DNA of 8,729 nt from Planctomycetaceae bacterium (GCA_016795125.1 JAEUIG010000126.1:1-8729), one strand, 5' to 3'. Shown: positions 1-6,547, counted from the stretch's first letter. Notes: generated from the sequence alone by a model not told the origin. Program-made: numbers and translations.

Positions 1-1695
1 CAGCCGCCGACGGCCGAGTCACTGCTCGCGCACCCTGAATCGCATCCGATCAACTGGGACATCACCGCCGACCGCAAAACGCTGTACGCCGTCGCCATGA
101 GCGGCAACCAGCTCTACAGCTATGATCTGACCGGTGACGGCGACACTCTGATCGGCCGCAGTCTCGGCCCGCTGATTCCCACCGCGGAGAGCACCGACTG
201 CCGCGCGATGTGCGTCGGCCCGGACGGAACGGTGTGGGCAGGCGTCGCGGCGACATTCGCCGACCGCGGCCAATTCCTGCACCTCGCGAGCTACACGCCG
301 GGCGCCGCCGCCCCGGTCGATCACGGCCCGATCGCCATCGGCAACCCGGACTACACCGAGTTCACCGACGCCGACGGCAAGGAACTCCCGTGGCATCACG
401 GCGTCTACAAGCTGGACGATGGCACCCTGCTGCCGCGATACACAGTGATGGGCATCTGCGCCGCGCGCGACGGCACCGTCTACCTCACCACGCTCGCTCC
501 ATTCACGCTGCACGCGATCCGGAGGAAGAACGTCGCCGGCGTCACCACGCTTTACCGCCACAACTCGCACGCCGACGTCATCCTTTCGCGACTGATGCAG
601 ACCGACACCCTCGACGGCAACGGCCAGCCCCCTTCCGTCCATCTGCAATCGATGTACGTCGACCAGATCGGCGAAGGAGACTACAGCCGGCCGTTTTCGG
701 CGCAATACGGCGTGCCGATCGAGGAAACGGTGACGAAGTCGCTGACGCTCGGCGGCGACACGCTGGCGGTCGACGGAGTGTTCGTCGTCGCCGAACACGG
801 CTCATACCCGGTCTCCAGCACGGGGCAGGTGATCTATCCCAAGCGGCGGCTGTTTGAAGAAGTCTTTCGCGTCTTCGAGCAGTCCGGACGCAGCGTGCCG
901 ATCTTCTGCGACAAGCACCTGGCCGATAACTGGGAGGACGCCAAGTGGCTCTACGACACCGCCAAACGGCTCAATGCGCCGCTGATGGCCGGCTCTTCGC
1001 TGCCGACACTGTGGCGCTACCCGCCGGTCGACGTGCAGCGCGGCGCGAAGCTCAAAGAAATCGTCGCCACCTCCTACGGCTCTCTCGACGCGTACGGCTT
1101 CCACGGACTGGAGATGGTGCAATGCCTGGCGGAACGTCGCGCGGGTGGCGAGACGGGCATCAAATCCGTGCAGACGTTCACCGGACCGGCCGTCTGGCAG
1201 GCCGCCACAGACGGCGTCTTCAGCCGCGACCTGCTGGACGCGGCCGTTTCGCGCCGCCGTTTGCAGACGATCCCCGCAGGCAAAACCCTGGAAGAACTCG
1301 TCCCCGAACCGGTGCTGTTCGTCGTCGACTACAACGACGGCCTCCGAGCCAGCGTGCTCACGCTCAACGGCGCCATCGGGGAATGGACCGTCGCCTGGCG
1401 GAACGAAGACGACTCGGTCGAATCAACGCTGTTCTGGACGCAGGAAGCGCGTCCATTCATGCACTTCACCTGGCTGACGATGGGGGTCGAGCGACTGATG
1501 CAGACCGGCCGGCCGGCATGGGGACCGGAACGCACGCTGCTCACCAGCGGCGCGCTCGACGCGCTTCTGACCTCGAAGCGCGACGGCGGCGTGCGCCTCG
1601 AAACGCCACATCTGTCCGAGGTGAAATACCAGTCAGCGTGGAACTGGCAGCAACCACCCGACCCACCCCCGGGCCGGCCAATCTTGGCACAGTAG
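1..1695 (+). CDS. Beta-propeller / Gfo-Idh-like hybrid protein, 5' truncated by window
   Basis: The frame is open from base 1 to a TAG at 1693-1695, giving 564 codons. The ATG at 97 is internal, because propeller-like sequence precedes it (NWDITADRKTLYAVAMSGNQ), so the real start lies outside the window. Residues about 1-175 contain repeated blade-like strands (DGTVWAG, DGTVYLTT, NQLYSYDL), as in SMP-30 or YVTN-type propellers. From about residue 178 the character changes: a strand plus RHNSHADVI, then LAVDGVFVVAEHG, then VPIFCDKHLADNWEDAKW. The last stands where Gfo/Idh/MocA oxidoreductases carry their EKP motif. A C-terminal part (PERTLLTSGALDALLTS, RLETPHL) ends the protein. I recall stand-alone planctomycete proteins resembling the second half, but I cannot name the family. 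There is no classical GxGxxG motif, so cofactor use is uncertain. The substrate is unknown. The stop codon lies within a repeat half-site. Confidence 0.75.
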   Translation, partial: QPPTAESLLAHPESHPINWDITADRKTLYAVAMSGNQLYSYDLTGDGDTLIGRSLGPLIPTAESTDCRAMCVGPDGTVWAGVAATFADRGQFLHLASYTPGAAAPVDHGPIAIGNPDYTEFTDADGKELPWHHGVYKLDDGTLLPRYTVMGICAARDGTVYLTTLAPFTLHAIRRKNVAGVTTLYRHNSHADVILSRLMQTDTLDGNGQPPSVHLQSMYVDQIGEGDYSRPFSAQYGVPIEETVTKSLTLGGDTLAVDGVFVVAEHGSYPVSSTGQVIYPKRRLFEEVFRVFEQSGRSVPIFCDKHLADNWEDAKWLYDTAKRLNAPLMAGSSLPTLWRYPPVDVQRGAKLKEIVATSYGSLDAYGFHGLEMVQCLAERRAGGETGIKSVQTFTGPAVWQAATDGVFSRDLLDAAVSRRRLQTIPAGKTLEELVPEPVLFVVDYNDGLRASVLTLNGAIGEWTVAWRNEDDSVESTLFWTQEARPFMHFTWLTMGVERLMQTGRPAWGPERTLLTSGALDALLTSKRDGGVRLETPHLSEVKYQSAWNWQQPPDPPPGRPILAQ

Positions 1696-1703
1696 GTCAG
1701 GCT
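1692..1703 (+). repeat. Half-site of GTAG-headed repeat (family A), overlapping a stop codon
   Basis: These 12 bases are identical to the first 12 bases (2863-2874) of the family A repeat near the symporter gene. The matching second half of the hairpin is absent, so this looks like a decayed or partial copy. The TAG of its GTAG head is in frame and acts as the stop codon of the upstream gene. Confidence 0.5.
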
Positions 1704-1744
1704 CCGGTCTGGCGGAAGCGGCAACACATAGGGCCGAACATTCC

Positions 1745-1775
1745 AACCCGGACCGAGGGTATCGGGTTTGTCGTT
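1745..1775 (+). terminator. Possible weak intrinsic terminator of the propeller gene
   Basis: The inverted repeat AACCCG / CGGGTT (1745-1750 and 1763-1768, 12-base loop) is followed by a T-rich stretch (TTTGTCGTTTTTC) about 50 bases after the stop codon. The stem is only six pairs and the T-run is interrupted, so this is tentative. The stronger hairpins of the 1818-1960 element could also stop transcription. Confidence 0.25.
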
Positions 1776-1817
1776 TTTCGTTGCCACGTTTACTTGGGCC
1801 CACCCCCGCCCACCGAC

Positions 1818-1960
1818 GGTAGCCGGGCCTTTCAAGGCCCGGTAAGGCGGTTGTGTCTCGCCTCTCGTCGCGTAGCGACAATCGATGCCCTTCGTGCGTC
1901 GCTCCGCGACGCTGGCACGTCGGACCGTCGCCACCCGGCCTTGAAAAAGGCCGGGCTACC
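1818..1960. repeat. Composite palindromic element (BIME-like), family B repeats in inverted orientation
   Basis: Two outward-pointing copies of a GTAG-headed hairpin flank about 90 bases of DNA. The left copy has GTAG at 1819-1822, then stem CCGGGCCT (1823-1830), loop TTCA, and AGGCCCGG (1835-1842). The right copy, read on the minus strand, has GTAG at 1959-1956, then a nine-pair stem (1955-1947 with 1942-1934) and a four-base loop. The stems differ by a G-C to C-G swap at matching positions on both arms, so pairing is kept. Between them are two smaller hairpins: GTCGC-GTA-GCGAC (1867-1879) and GCGTCGC-TCC-GCGACGC (1896-1912). A GTAG head immediately before a GC-rich hairpin, arranged as inverted pairs, is characteristic of REP sequences mobilised by RAYT (TnpA-REP) transposases. 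No transposase is present here, so this would be a non-autonomous copy. Confidence 0.75.
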
Positions 1961-2009
1961 ATCGGTCGCCGCGACGCGGCGGGAGACGGCCCGCAATGCC
2001 ATCGCAATT

Positions 2010-2747
2010 CTATCCCACCGTCACGATTGTCCCCACGCGTTCCCCCGCGATCGCCCGTTGGATGTTCCCCTCCTTCAGGTAGTCGAACACCTGGATCGGA
2101 ATGCCGTGCTCCATGCAGTGATGGATCGCCTGGGCGTCCATCACCTGCAGGCCCTGTCGCAGAACGTCCTGGAACGTGATTTCCGAGTAGCGGACGGCGT
2201 GCGGGTTCTTTTCCGGGTCTTCGGAGTAGATGCCTTCGACCCGCGTCGCCTTGAGGAGGATGTCCGCTTCAATCTCACGGGCGCGGAGCGCGGCGGCGGT
2301 GTCGGTGGTGACGAAGGGGCTGCCAGTCCCGGCGGCGAGGATGACTACCCTCCCCTTCTCCAGGTGCCGCACGCAGCGACGGCGGATAAACGGTTCCGCG
2401 ACCCCCTCCATGCGGATGGCCGACTGCAGCCGCGTCGGCACGCCGACGTTTTCCAGCGCGTCCTGCAGTGCCAGGCCGTTGATGACGGTCGCCAGCATGC
2501 CCATATAGTGCGCAGTCGCCGTCTTGATGGCGGCGCTCACCTGCGCGAACTGCTTGCCCCGCAAGATGTTGCCGCCGCCGACCACGATCGCCAGCTCCAC
2601 CCCGGAGGCGGCCACCGACTTGATCTGCTCCGAGATGCTCGCAACTTCGGTCATGCTGATCCCGCCCTCACGGTCGCGGCAGAAGCTTTCGCCGCTGAGC
2701 TTGAGAAGGACGCGTTTGTAGGCGGGCTTGAATGTCGCAGCGCTCAT
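2010..2747 (-). CDS. pyrH: UMP kinase
   Basis: This enzyme phosphorylates UMP to UDP with ATP in cytoplasmic pyrimidine nucleotide synthesis. The 245 residues match the usual bacterial length of about 240, and the amino-acid-kinase fold motifs are in order: KLSGE (16-20), GGGN (57-60) with ILRG, MGMLATVINGLAL (82-94), AGTGSPFVTTDTAA (139-152), ADILLKATRVEGIYSEDP (161-178) and VMDAQAI (202-208). The start is the ATG at 2747-2745, because KRVLLKLSGE follows ten residues later, as in E. coli. An AAGGA (2763-2759 on the minus strand) sits 11 bases upstream as a possible, slightly distant ribosome site. One oddity is His80 in TAHYMGML, where E. coli has the UMP-contacting Asp77 (GDHMGML). In many bacteria pyrH lies between tsf and frr. 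Here it is alone, convergent with the propeller gene and divergent from the symporter. Confidence 0.96.
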   Translation of the reverse strand: MSAATFKPAYKRVLLKLSGESFCRDREGGISMTEVASISEQIKSVAASGVELAIVVGGGNILRGKQFAQVSAAIKTATAHYMGMLATVINGLALQDALENVGVPTRLQSAIRMEGVAEPFIRRRCVRHLEKGRVVILAAGTGSPFVTTDTAAALRAREIEADILLKATRVEGIYSEDPEKNPHAVRYSEITFQDVLRQGLQVMDAQAIHHCMEHGIPIQVFDYLKEGNIQRAIAGERVGTIVTVG

Positions 2748-2862
2748 CGCAGGGAGTGTCCTTGATCGGTCCGGAGTGCGGCTGGAGTGTAGAGGCCGCG
2801 ACCGTGAAATGCATCTTCACGAACCGCGCATCCGGCCGCCAAGTGTGATATAAGGTGCCGCC

Positions 2863-2965
2863 GTAGGTCAGGCTGTGCCTGACATCATCCGCTGGCCGAT
2901 CCCATCAAACCTCGGAGGCGGCGGAGCCAACGTTCACGCCTTGTGTCAGGCACAGCCTGACCTAC
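2863..2965. repeat. Composite palindromic element (BIME-like), family A repeats, perfect inverted arms
   Basis: The 22-base arms 2863-2884 and 2944-2965 are exact reverse complements. Each arm begins with GTAG (2863-2866 on plus; 2965-2962 on minus) and then forms its own hairpin: GTCAGGC-TGT-GCCTGAC on the left (2867-2883) and the mirror copy on the right (2945-2961). The 59 bases between them hold no gene. The architecture matches the family B element at 1818-1960, though the stem sequence differs. The element fills much of the divergent pyrH-symporter spacer and ends 18 bases before the symporter start. It would therefore lie in the symporter mRNA leader if transcription starts upstream of it. 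Confidence 0.8.
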
Positions 2966-2983
2966 TCTCTTCCGACCGGTTCC

Positions 2984-4504
2984 ATGCCAACGCAATTCTC
3001 CTGGGCCGTTGATGCGCCGATCGTCGGGCTGTACCTGCTGGCGACGATGTTCGCCGGGCTGGCTGTCCGGAAATACGTCGGCAGCGTCGAGACGTTCCTC
3101 GTCGCCGGCCGCGAGATGAAGGTCTACCTCGGCATCGCCTCGCTGGCCGCCACCGAGTTCGGCATCGTCACCGGCATGTACACCGCCCAGTCGGGCTATA
3201 AATATGGCTTCTCCGGCGCCGTCCCCGGCATGGCCCAGTTCATTGCCATGCTGCTGATCGGACTGACCGGGTTCTGCATCGCGCCGCTGCGCGCGTCGGG
3301 CGCGATCACCGTGCCGGAAATGCTTGAGCGCAAATTCGGTCAGCGCATCCGCTGGGCGGCCGGCGTCGTGATCGTCCTCGGCGGCCTCCTGAATATGGGA
3401 GTGTTTCTGCGCGTCGGCGGTGAGTTTCTCGTGCTGTCCGTCGGCTTCAATTACGACCTCCTCAAATGGGTCATGACGATCCTCCTCGTCGGCGTCGCGG
3501 TCTACACGATCATGGGCGGCATGCTGTCGGTGCTGATCACTGACTTCCTCCAGTTCGTCGTCATGAGCGTCGGCCTGCTGGCCGTCACGTACCTGATCCT
3601 GTACCAGATCGGCTGGGACAAGATCGTCCAGACTGTCGAGACGAACTACGGCGAGAAGGGATTCAATCCCATCAAGCACCCCGACCTGGGCTGGGCGTAC
3701 GTGATCTTCCAGCTCCTGCTGCAATCCGCGGCGACACTCACCTGGCAGACCACGATCGCCCGCGTACTCGCCGCGAAGGACGTCAAAACCGGCAAGCAGG
3801 TCTACACCCGCACGTCGTTCTTCTTCGTCGCGCGGTTCATGATCCCGGCCATCTGGGGCATCGCCGCCCTCGCGACGCTGACGGCGGCAGACCTCGCCGC
3901 GCTCCCGCCAGACATGCAGAAGGACCCGTCCCTCTACGCCATGCCGCTGTTCCTCGGCAAGTTCGTGCCGATCGGCCTCAGCGGCCTCTTGATCGCCGCC
4001 ATGCTGGCCGCCGACATGTCGACGGATTCGTCCTACATGCTCACCTGGGCCAGCGTGATCTACAACGACATCATGGCCCCGTTCCGCAAGGGCGCCTGGA
4101 GCGAAAAACGCGGACTCCTGTGGAACCGCATGATCGTCGCCCTGATCGGCGTGTTCCTGCTGATCTACGGCCTGTGGTACCCCATGAAGGGGGACCTGTG
4201 GACGTACCTGGGCGTGACGGGCACGGTCTACCTCGCGAGCATGTCCACGCTGCTGATCGCCTGCTGCTACTGGAAAGGCGCGAACGACTGGGGCGCTGCC
4301 GGCGCGATCATCATCGGCGCAATCTTTCCGATTTCGTTCCTCGTCGCGGAACAGATGGACTCCACGAAGGACTGGGCCGCCGGCGTCGGCCCGTGGGTGT
4401 CCGGCATCGCAGCTTATGTCGGTGCGGCGATCGCCATGGTGCTCGGTTCAATTCTGAAGTGGTTTGTCGTGGGACAGACGCCGGAAGGTCAGGTGACTCG
4501 ATGA
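2984..4504 (+). CDS. Sodium:solute symporter (SSS family) permease
   Basis: This is an integral membrane transporter of 506 residues that would use the sodium gradient to import a small solute. The substrate cannot be read from the sequence. About a dozen hydrophobic segments are visible, starting at about 10-28, 46-66, 80-102 and 122-155 and ending near 475-495. GGMLSVLITDFLQFVVM (178-194) matches the family's GG-TDF-Q pattern. AADMSTDSSYMLTW (342-355) contains Met-Ser-Thr at 345-347, corresponding to Ser340/Thr341 of E. coli PutP, which bind sodium. A Glu in AATEFG (58) may stand where PutP has Asp55. The ATG at 2984 has no clear Shine-Dalgarno sequence but gives a normal short N-terminus before the first helix. 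The gene overlaps its downstream neighbour by four bases and is preceded by a palindromic repeat element. Confidence 0.92.
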   Translation: MPTQFSWAVDAPIVGLYLLATMFAGLAVRKYVGSVETFLVAGREMKVYLGIASLAATEFGIVTGMYTAQSGYKYGFSGAVPGMAQFIAMLLIGLTGFCIAPLRASGAITVPEMLERKFGQRIRWAAGVVIVLGGLLNMGVFLRVGGEFLVLSVGFNYDLLKWVMTILLVGVAVYTIMGGMLSVLITDFLQFVVMSVGLLAVTYLILYQIGWDKIVQTVETNYGEKGFNPIKHPDLGWAYVIFQLLLQSAATLTWQTTIARVLAAKDVKTGKQVYTRTSFFFVARFMIPAIWGIAALATLTAADLAALPPDMQKDPSLYAMPLFLGKFVPIGLSGLLIAAMLAADMSTDSSYMLTWASVIYNDIMAPFRKGAWSEKRGLLWNRMIVALIGVFLLIYGLWYPMKGDLWTYLGVTGTVYLASMSTLLIACCYWKGANDWGAAGAIIIGAIFPISFLVAEQMDSTKDWAAGVGPWVSGIAAYVGAAIAMVLGSILKWFVVGQTPEGQVTR

Positions 4505-4659
4505 GCAATCACTGGTTCTGGAACAGCATCGCGCTCCTGTCGATCGTCTGGTATTCGACAATCACGATCTACGTCGCCATCCGCGGCTCGTTCGACATCC
4601 GCCACATGCTGGACCGCCTCAAGGAGACGGCGGGCGAGAACGGTCCGCCTGCCGAGTAA
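4501..4659 (+). CDS. Small single-span membrane protein, possible symporter accessory subunit
   Basis: The ATG at 4501 overlaps the symporter stop in an ATGA arrangement, which suggests translational coupling. The 52-residue product begins MSNHWFWNSIALLSIVWYST and has one hydrophobic segment (about 6-27). A charged tail follows (FDIRHMLDRLKE), probably cytoplasmic and helical, ending with a flexible GENGPPAE. Small membrane partners encoded beside sodium/solute symporters are known: YhdT with PanF, DUF485 proteins with ActP, and short proteins annotated as symporter small accessory proteins. Membership in any of these families cannot be confirmed here. The role as a symporter subunit rests on position, coupling and topology. 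A much longer frame through this stretch that starts within the symporter gene is a shadow. Confidence 0.75.
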   Translation: MSNHWFWNSIALLSIVWYSTITIYVAIRGSFDIRHMLDRLKETAGENGPPAE

Positions 4660-4665
4660 GTTCAC

Positions 4666-4692
4666 CGCAGAGTGCGCGGAGGCCGCAGAAAC
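4666..4692 (+). repeat. Three degenerate 9-base units (CGCAGAGnn-like)
   Basis: Three consecutive 9-base units, CGCAGAGTG, CGCGGAGGC and CGCAGAAAC, lie in the 55-base gap between the small membrane protein and the LRR gene. Runs of CGCAGAG-like units are frequent in intergenic DNA of many bacteria. With only three imperfect units this could be chance or a worn remnant. Confidence 0.35.
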
Positions 4693-4701
4693 TGGCACGA
4701 C

Positions 4702-4706
4702 GGAGG
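4702..4706 (+). promoter_or_regulatory. Strong Shine-Dalgarno site deciding the LRR gene start
   Basis: GGAGG, extended to GGAGGAG, lies 8 bases before the ATG at 4715. It is the clearest ribosome binding site in the window. The symporter, rsmH and LysM genes have none that I can see. Confidence 0.75.
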
Positions 4707-4714
4707 AGCGCTGC

Positions 4715-5350
4715 ATGTCGCCTCTCCCGGCAGCATTGAGAGCGAAGTACTGGAAGCGATGGTACTTTGTCCCGCTTGTCCTGACGGTGGGCGCCGTCTG
4801 CGGCCTCATTTGGCAGTCGCCAGCCGGGGAGTTCCATTCCGGCGCGATGACCGGGACACAGCGCTCCGGGCCCTTGTGGGCAATTCACTTCGCAGACTGG
4901 ACCGGCATTGCGGCCCTGCAGGCACTATTCGTCATCGCCTCCGAAGCCGACCTGAGCACGGCTGATTGCAATGATGACGATCTGAAAAAACTTGAGCAGT
5001 TCCGGAAGTTCAATTCGCTGTCGATCAACGGCGCGAGCGTGACGGACGACGGACTGCGCGCGTTCTCCAATGTGCGTCATCTTGAAACGCTGCAATTGAA
5101 GGACGTCGCAATCAGTCCGCGTGGAATTGCGAACCTGGAACGGATGACCAAGCTGAAGACCCTGAAACTCTCAGGGGACTTCGTCACGGACGCTCACCTC
5201 CGCGAGCTTCACGACGTGCAGACCTTGATCCAGATCGAACTCTTGAACACCAATACGACCAATGATGGCCGGAACGCGTTGGCAGGAGCCCTACCCGAGT
5301 GCCGCATCACATGGGAGCCATTGAAGTTACGGCCGACAGCAGGCGAATGA
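4715..5350 (+). CDS. Membrane-anchored short leucine-rich-repeat protein
   Basis: The product has 211 residues. A basic N-terminus (LRAKYWKRW, 8-16) precedes one hydrophobic segment (about 17-34), so it is probably a signal anchor with the rest outside the cytoplasm. From about residue 77 there are four to five irregular repeats of roughly 24 residues: ADLSTADCNDDDLKKL, SLSINGASVTDDGLRAF, LETLQLKDVAISPRGIANL, LKTLKLSGDFVTDAHLREL and a degenerate last one. They follow the LxxLxLxxxxVTDxGLxxL pattern typical of planctomycete LRR proteins. The end, LPECRITW, resembles the usual closing segment of such proteins. The region between the membrane segment and the repeats (35-76) is not recognised. 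The LRR suggests a protein- or ligand-binding role, with no partner identified. It probably shares a transcript with the symporter pair (55-base gap). Parts of the gene look more AT-rich than its neighbours. Confidence 0.8.
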   Translation: MSPLPAALRAKYWKRWYFVPLVLTVGAVCGLIWQSPAGEFHSGAMTGTQRSGPLWAIHFADWTGIAALQALFVIASEADLSTADCNDDDLKKLEQFRKFNSLSINGASVTDDGLRAFSNVRHLETLQLKDVAISPRGIANLERMTKLKTLKLSGDFVTDAHLRELHDVQTLIQIELLNTNTTNDGRNALAGALPECRITWEPLKLRPTAGE

Positions 5351-5438
5351 TACGGCCCACCACTCACGGCTCACCCGCCCCCCTCTCTCCCAACTGCTCT
5401 TTGCCGTTTTCCGCGTTTCTCATAAAAACCGCAGCATT

Positions 5439-5465
5439 CGCCGGTCCTTCGACCGGCGGTTTGTC
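5439..5465 (+). terminator. Likely intrinsic terminator of the symporter-LRR unit
   Basis: The perfect eight-pair stem CGCCGGTC (5439-5446) and GACCGGCG (5451-5458), with loop CTTC, is followed by GTTTGT. It lies 89 bases after the LRR stop and 64 bases before rsmH. The T-tract is short, so efficiency is uncertain. The remaining gap DNA (5351-5438) holds nothing recognisable. Confidence 0.5.
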
Positions 5466-5521
5466 CCTCATCTCCCGGGCCGGAGCGACGAGCGGATCGT
5501 TCGCCACGGCAATTCCCTTCC

Positions 5522-6475
5522 ATGACTGATTCCTCCGCGCACGAGCCCGGCGCGGTCCATGTTCCCGTTCTGCTCGCCGAGGTCCTGCACTGGCTCGACC
5601 CGCAGCCGGGGCAGGTCATTGTCGACGGCACCGTCGGCGCGGGCGGACATGCGGCGCACATCGTTCCAAGACTGCAACCCGGCGGCCGGCTGATCGGACT
5701 GGATCGTGACCCGATGATGCTGCAACTCGCCGAATCCGCTCTCGCCGGGACCGACTGCCAGCTCGTCCACGCCAGCTATGCCGACATCGGTAGTGTGCTG
5801 AAGGACCTGGAAATCGAGGCCGTCGACAGCGTGCTCGTCGACCTGGGACTGTCGTCGGATCAGCTTGCCCATACCGATCGGGGGTTCGGGTTTGAATCCG
5901 TCGGACTCGACATGCGATTCGATACCACGCAGGGACCGAGCGCGGCGGACCTCTTGAACGAGGCGCCGGCGCACGAACTGGCGGACATCATTCATCACTA
6001 CGGCGAGGAACGGTTCGCGCGGCGGATCGCGCGCCGCATCGTTGACCACCGGCCGATCCAGTCGGCCGCACAACTGGCGGAGATCGTCCGCCGCGCGGTG
6101 CCGCCGCCGAAAGGCCGCCACCGGATTCATCCCGCCACCCGCGTGTTCCAGGCGCTGCGCATCGCCGTCAACGACGAACTTGGAACACTGGAACGCCTGC
6201 TGCATCAGACATTGCCGACGGTCCTGAAACCCGGCGGACGCGCGGTCGCCATCTCGTTTCATTCACTCGAAGACCGGCGCGTGAAACAGGCGTTCCGCGA
6301 CGGCCCGTGGGAAGTCCTCACGCGCAAGCCGGTGACCGCAACCGAAGACGAACAGCAGCAGAATCCGCGATCACGCTCCGCCAAACTCCGCGCCGCGAAA
6401 TGGCTCGGCGGCGACGCAACAGAAACGCGACAGCCGAGCGACGAACGCGTTCGCGGCAACTGGCGAGGCAGTTGA
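5522..6475 (+). CDS. rsmH: 16S rRNA (cytosine-1402-N4)-methyltransferase
   Basis: RsmH (MraW) methylates N4 of C1402 in the decoding centre of 16S rRNA with S-adenosylmethionine. The 317 residues match the usual length of about 310. Family motifs run in order: HVPVLLAEVL (13-22), the SAM-binding VDGTVGAGGH (34-43) and GLDRDP (59-64), DLGLSSDQL (107-115), RGFGF (120-124), LDMRFD (129-134), HPATRVFQALRIAVNDEL (203-220), LKPGGRAVAISFHSLEDRRVK (235-255) and NPRSRSAKLRAA (281-292). All key motifs look intact. The ATG at 5522 lacks a Shine-Dalgarno sequence but puts HVPVLL at the expected distance from the N-terminus. rsmH usually opens the dcw cluster after mraZ. Here no mraZ precedes it in the 171-base gap or before, while the FtsL-like gene still follows two genes later. 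Confidence 0.97.
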   Translation: MTDSSAHEPGAVHVPVLLAEVLHWLDPQPGQVIVDGTVGAGGHAAHIVPRLQPGGRLIGLDRDPMMLQLAESALAGTDCQLVHASYADIGSVLKDLEIEAVDSVLVDLGLSSDQLAHTDRGFGFESVGLDMRFDTTQGPSAADLLNEAPAHELADIIHHYGEERFARRIARRIVDHRPIQSAAQLAEIVRRAVPPPKGRHRIHPATRVFQALRIAVNDELGTLERLLHQTLPTVLKPGGRAVAISFHSLEDRRVKQAFRDGPWEVLTRKPVTATEDEQQQNPRSRSAKLRAAKWLGGDATETRQPSDERVRGNWRGS

Positions 6476-6501
6476 TTCTCGATTTTGGATAGCACCAGCC
6501 G

Positions 6502-6547
6502 CGACCGTCAGGGAGCGCACAGCGCGTCGAGCGCTCCCTGGCGGTCG
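6502..6547. repeat. Long hairpin between rsmH and the LysM gene (repeat family C or attenuator)
   Basis: Bases 6502-6518 pair with 6531-6547 through 17 positions with only one G-T wobble, leaving a 12-base loop (6519-6530). The inner stem is AGGGAGCGC / GCGCTCCCT and the outer stem CGACCG / CGGTCG. There is no T-tract, so it is not a standard terminator. I recall similar palindromes built on GACCGT-AGGGAGCG in planctomycete genomes, which would make it a third dispersed repeat family. It lacks the GTAG head of families A and B. In a read-through transcript it could form a strong RNA stem before the LysM gene. Confidence 0.65.

Larger units (their letters stand above)
1696..2009. other. Convergent intergenic space, 314 bp, no gene seen
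   Basis: This space separates the converging 3' ends of the propeller gene and pyrH. It contains the rest of the 1692 half-site, a possible weak terminator and the composite palindromic element at 1818-1960. Open frames crossing it in several phases have no recognisable protein features and run antisense into pyrH or the propeller gene. I see no RNA gene in it. Confidence 0.7.

Noticed and set aside
1671..1689. GGCCGGCC and GCCAA/TTGGC palindromes at the end of the propeller gene
   Set aside because: They are short and lie in coding GC-rich sequence, where such palindromes arise often by chance.
945..2765. A 606-codon open frame on the plus strand
   Set aside because: It runs out of frame through the propeller gene, across the palindromic repeats and antisense through all of pyrH. 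Its product is Arg/His/Ala-rich with no domain, as expected from shadow frames in GC-rich DNA.
2849..2854. TATAAG as a -10 promoter box for the symporter
   Set aside because: It is five of six to the consensus, but no -35-like hexamer is present at 16-18 bases upstream, so it is not supported as a promoter.
2885..3724. A 279-codon minus-strand frame antisense to the symporter
   Set aside because: The translation is an Asp/Glu/Gln/His-rich sequence that mirrors membrane-segment codons. It has no start context or recognisable domain, and the plus-strand symporter is well supported.
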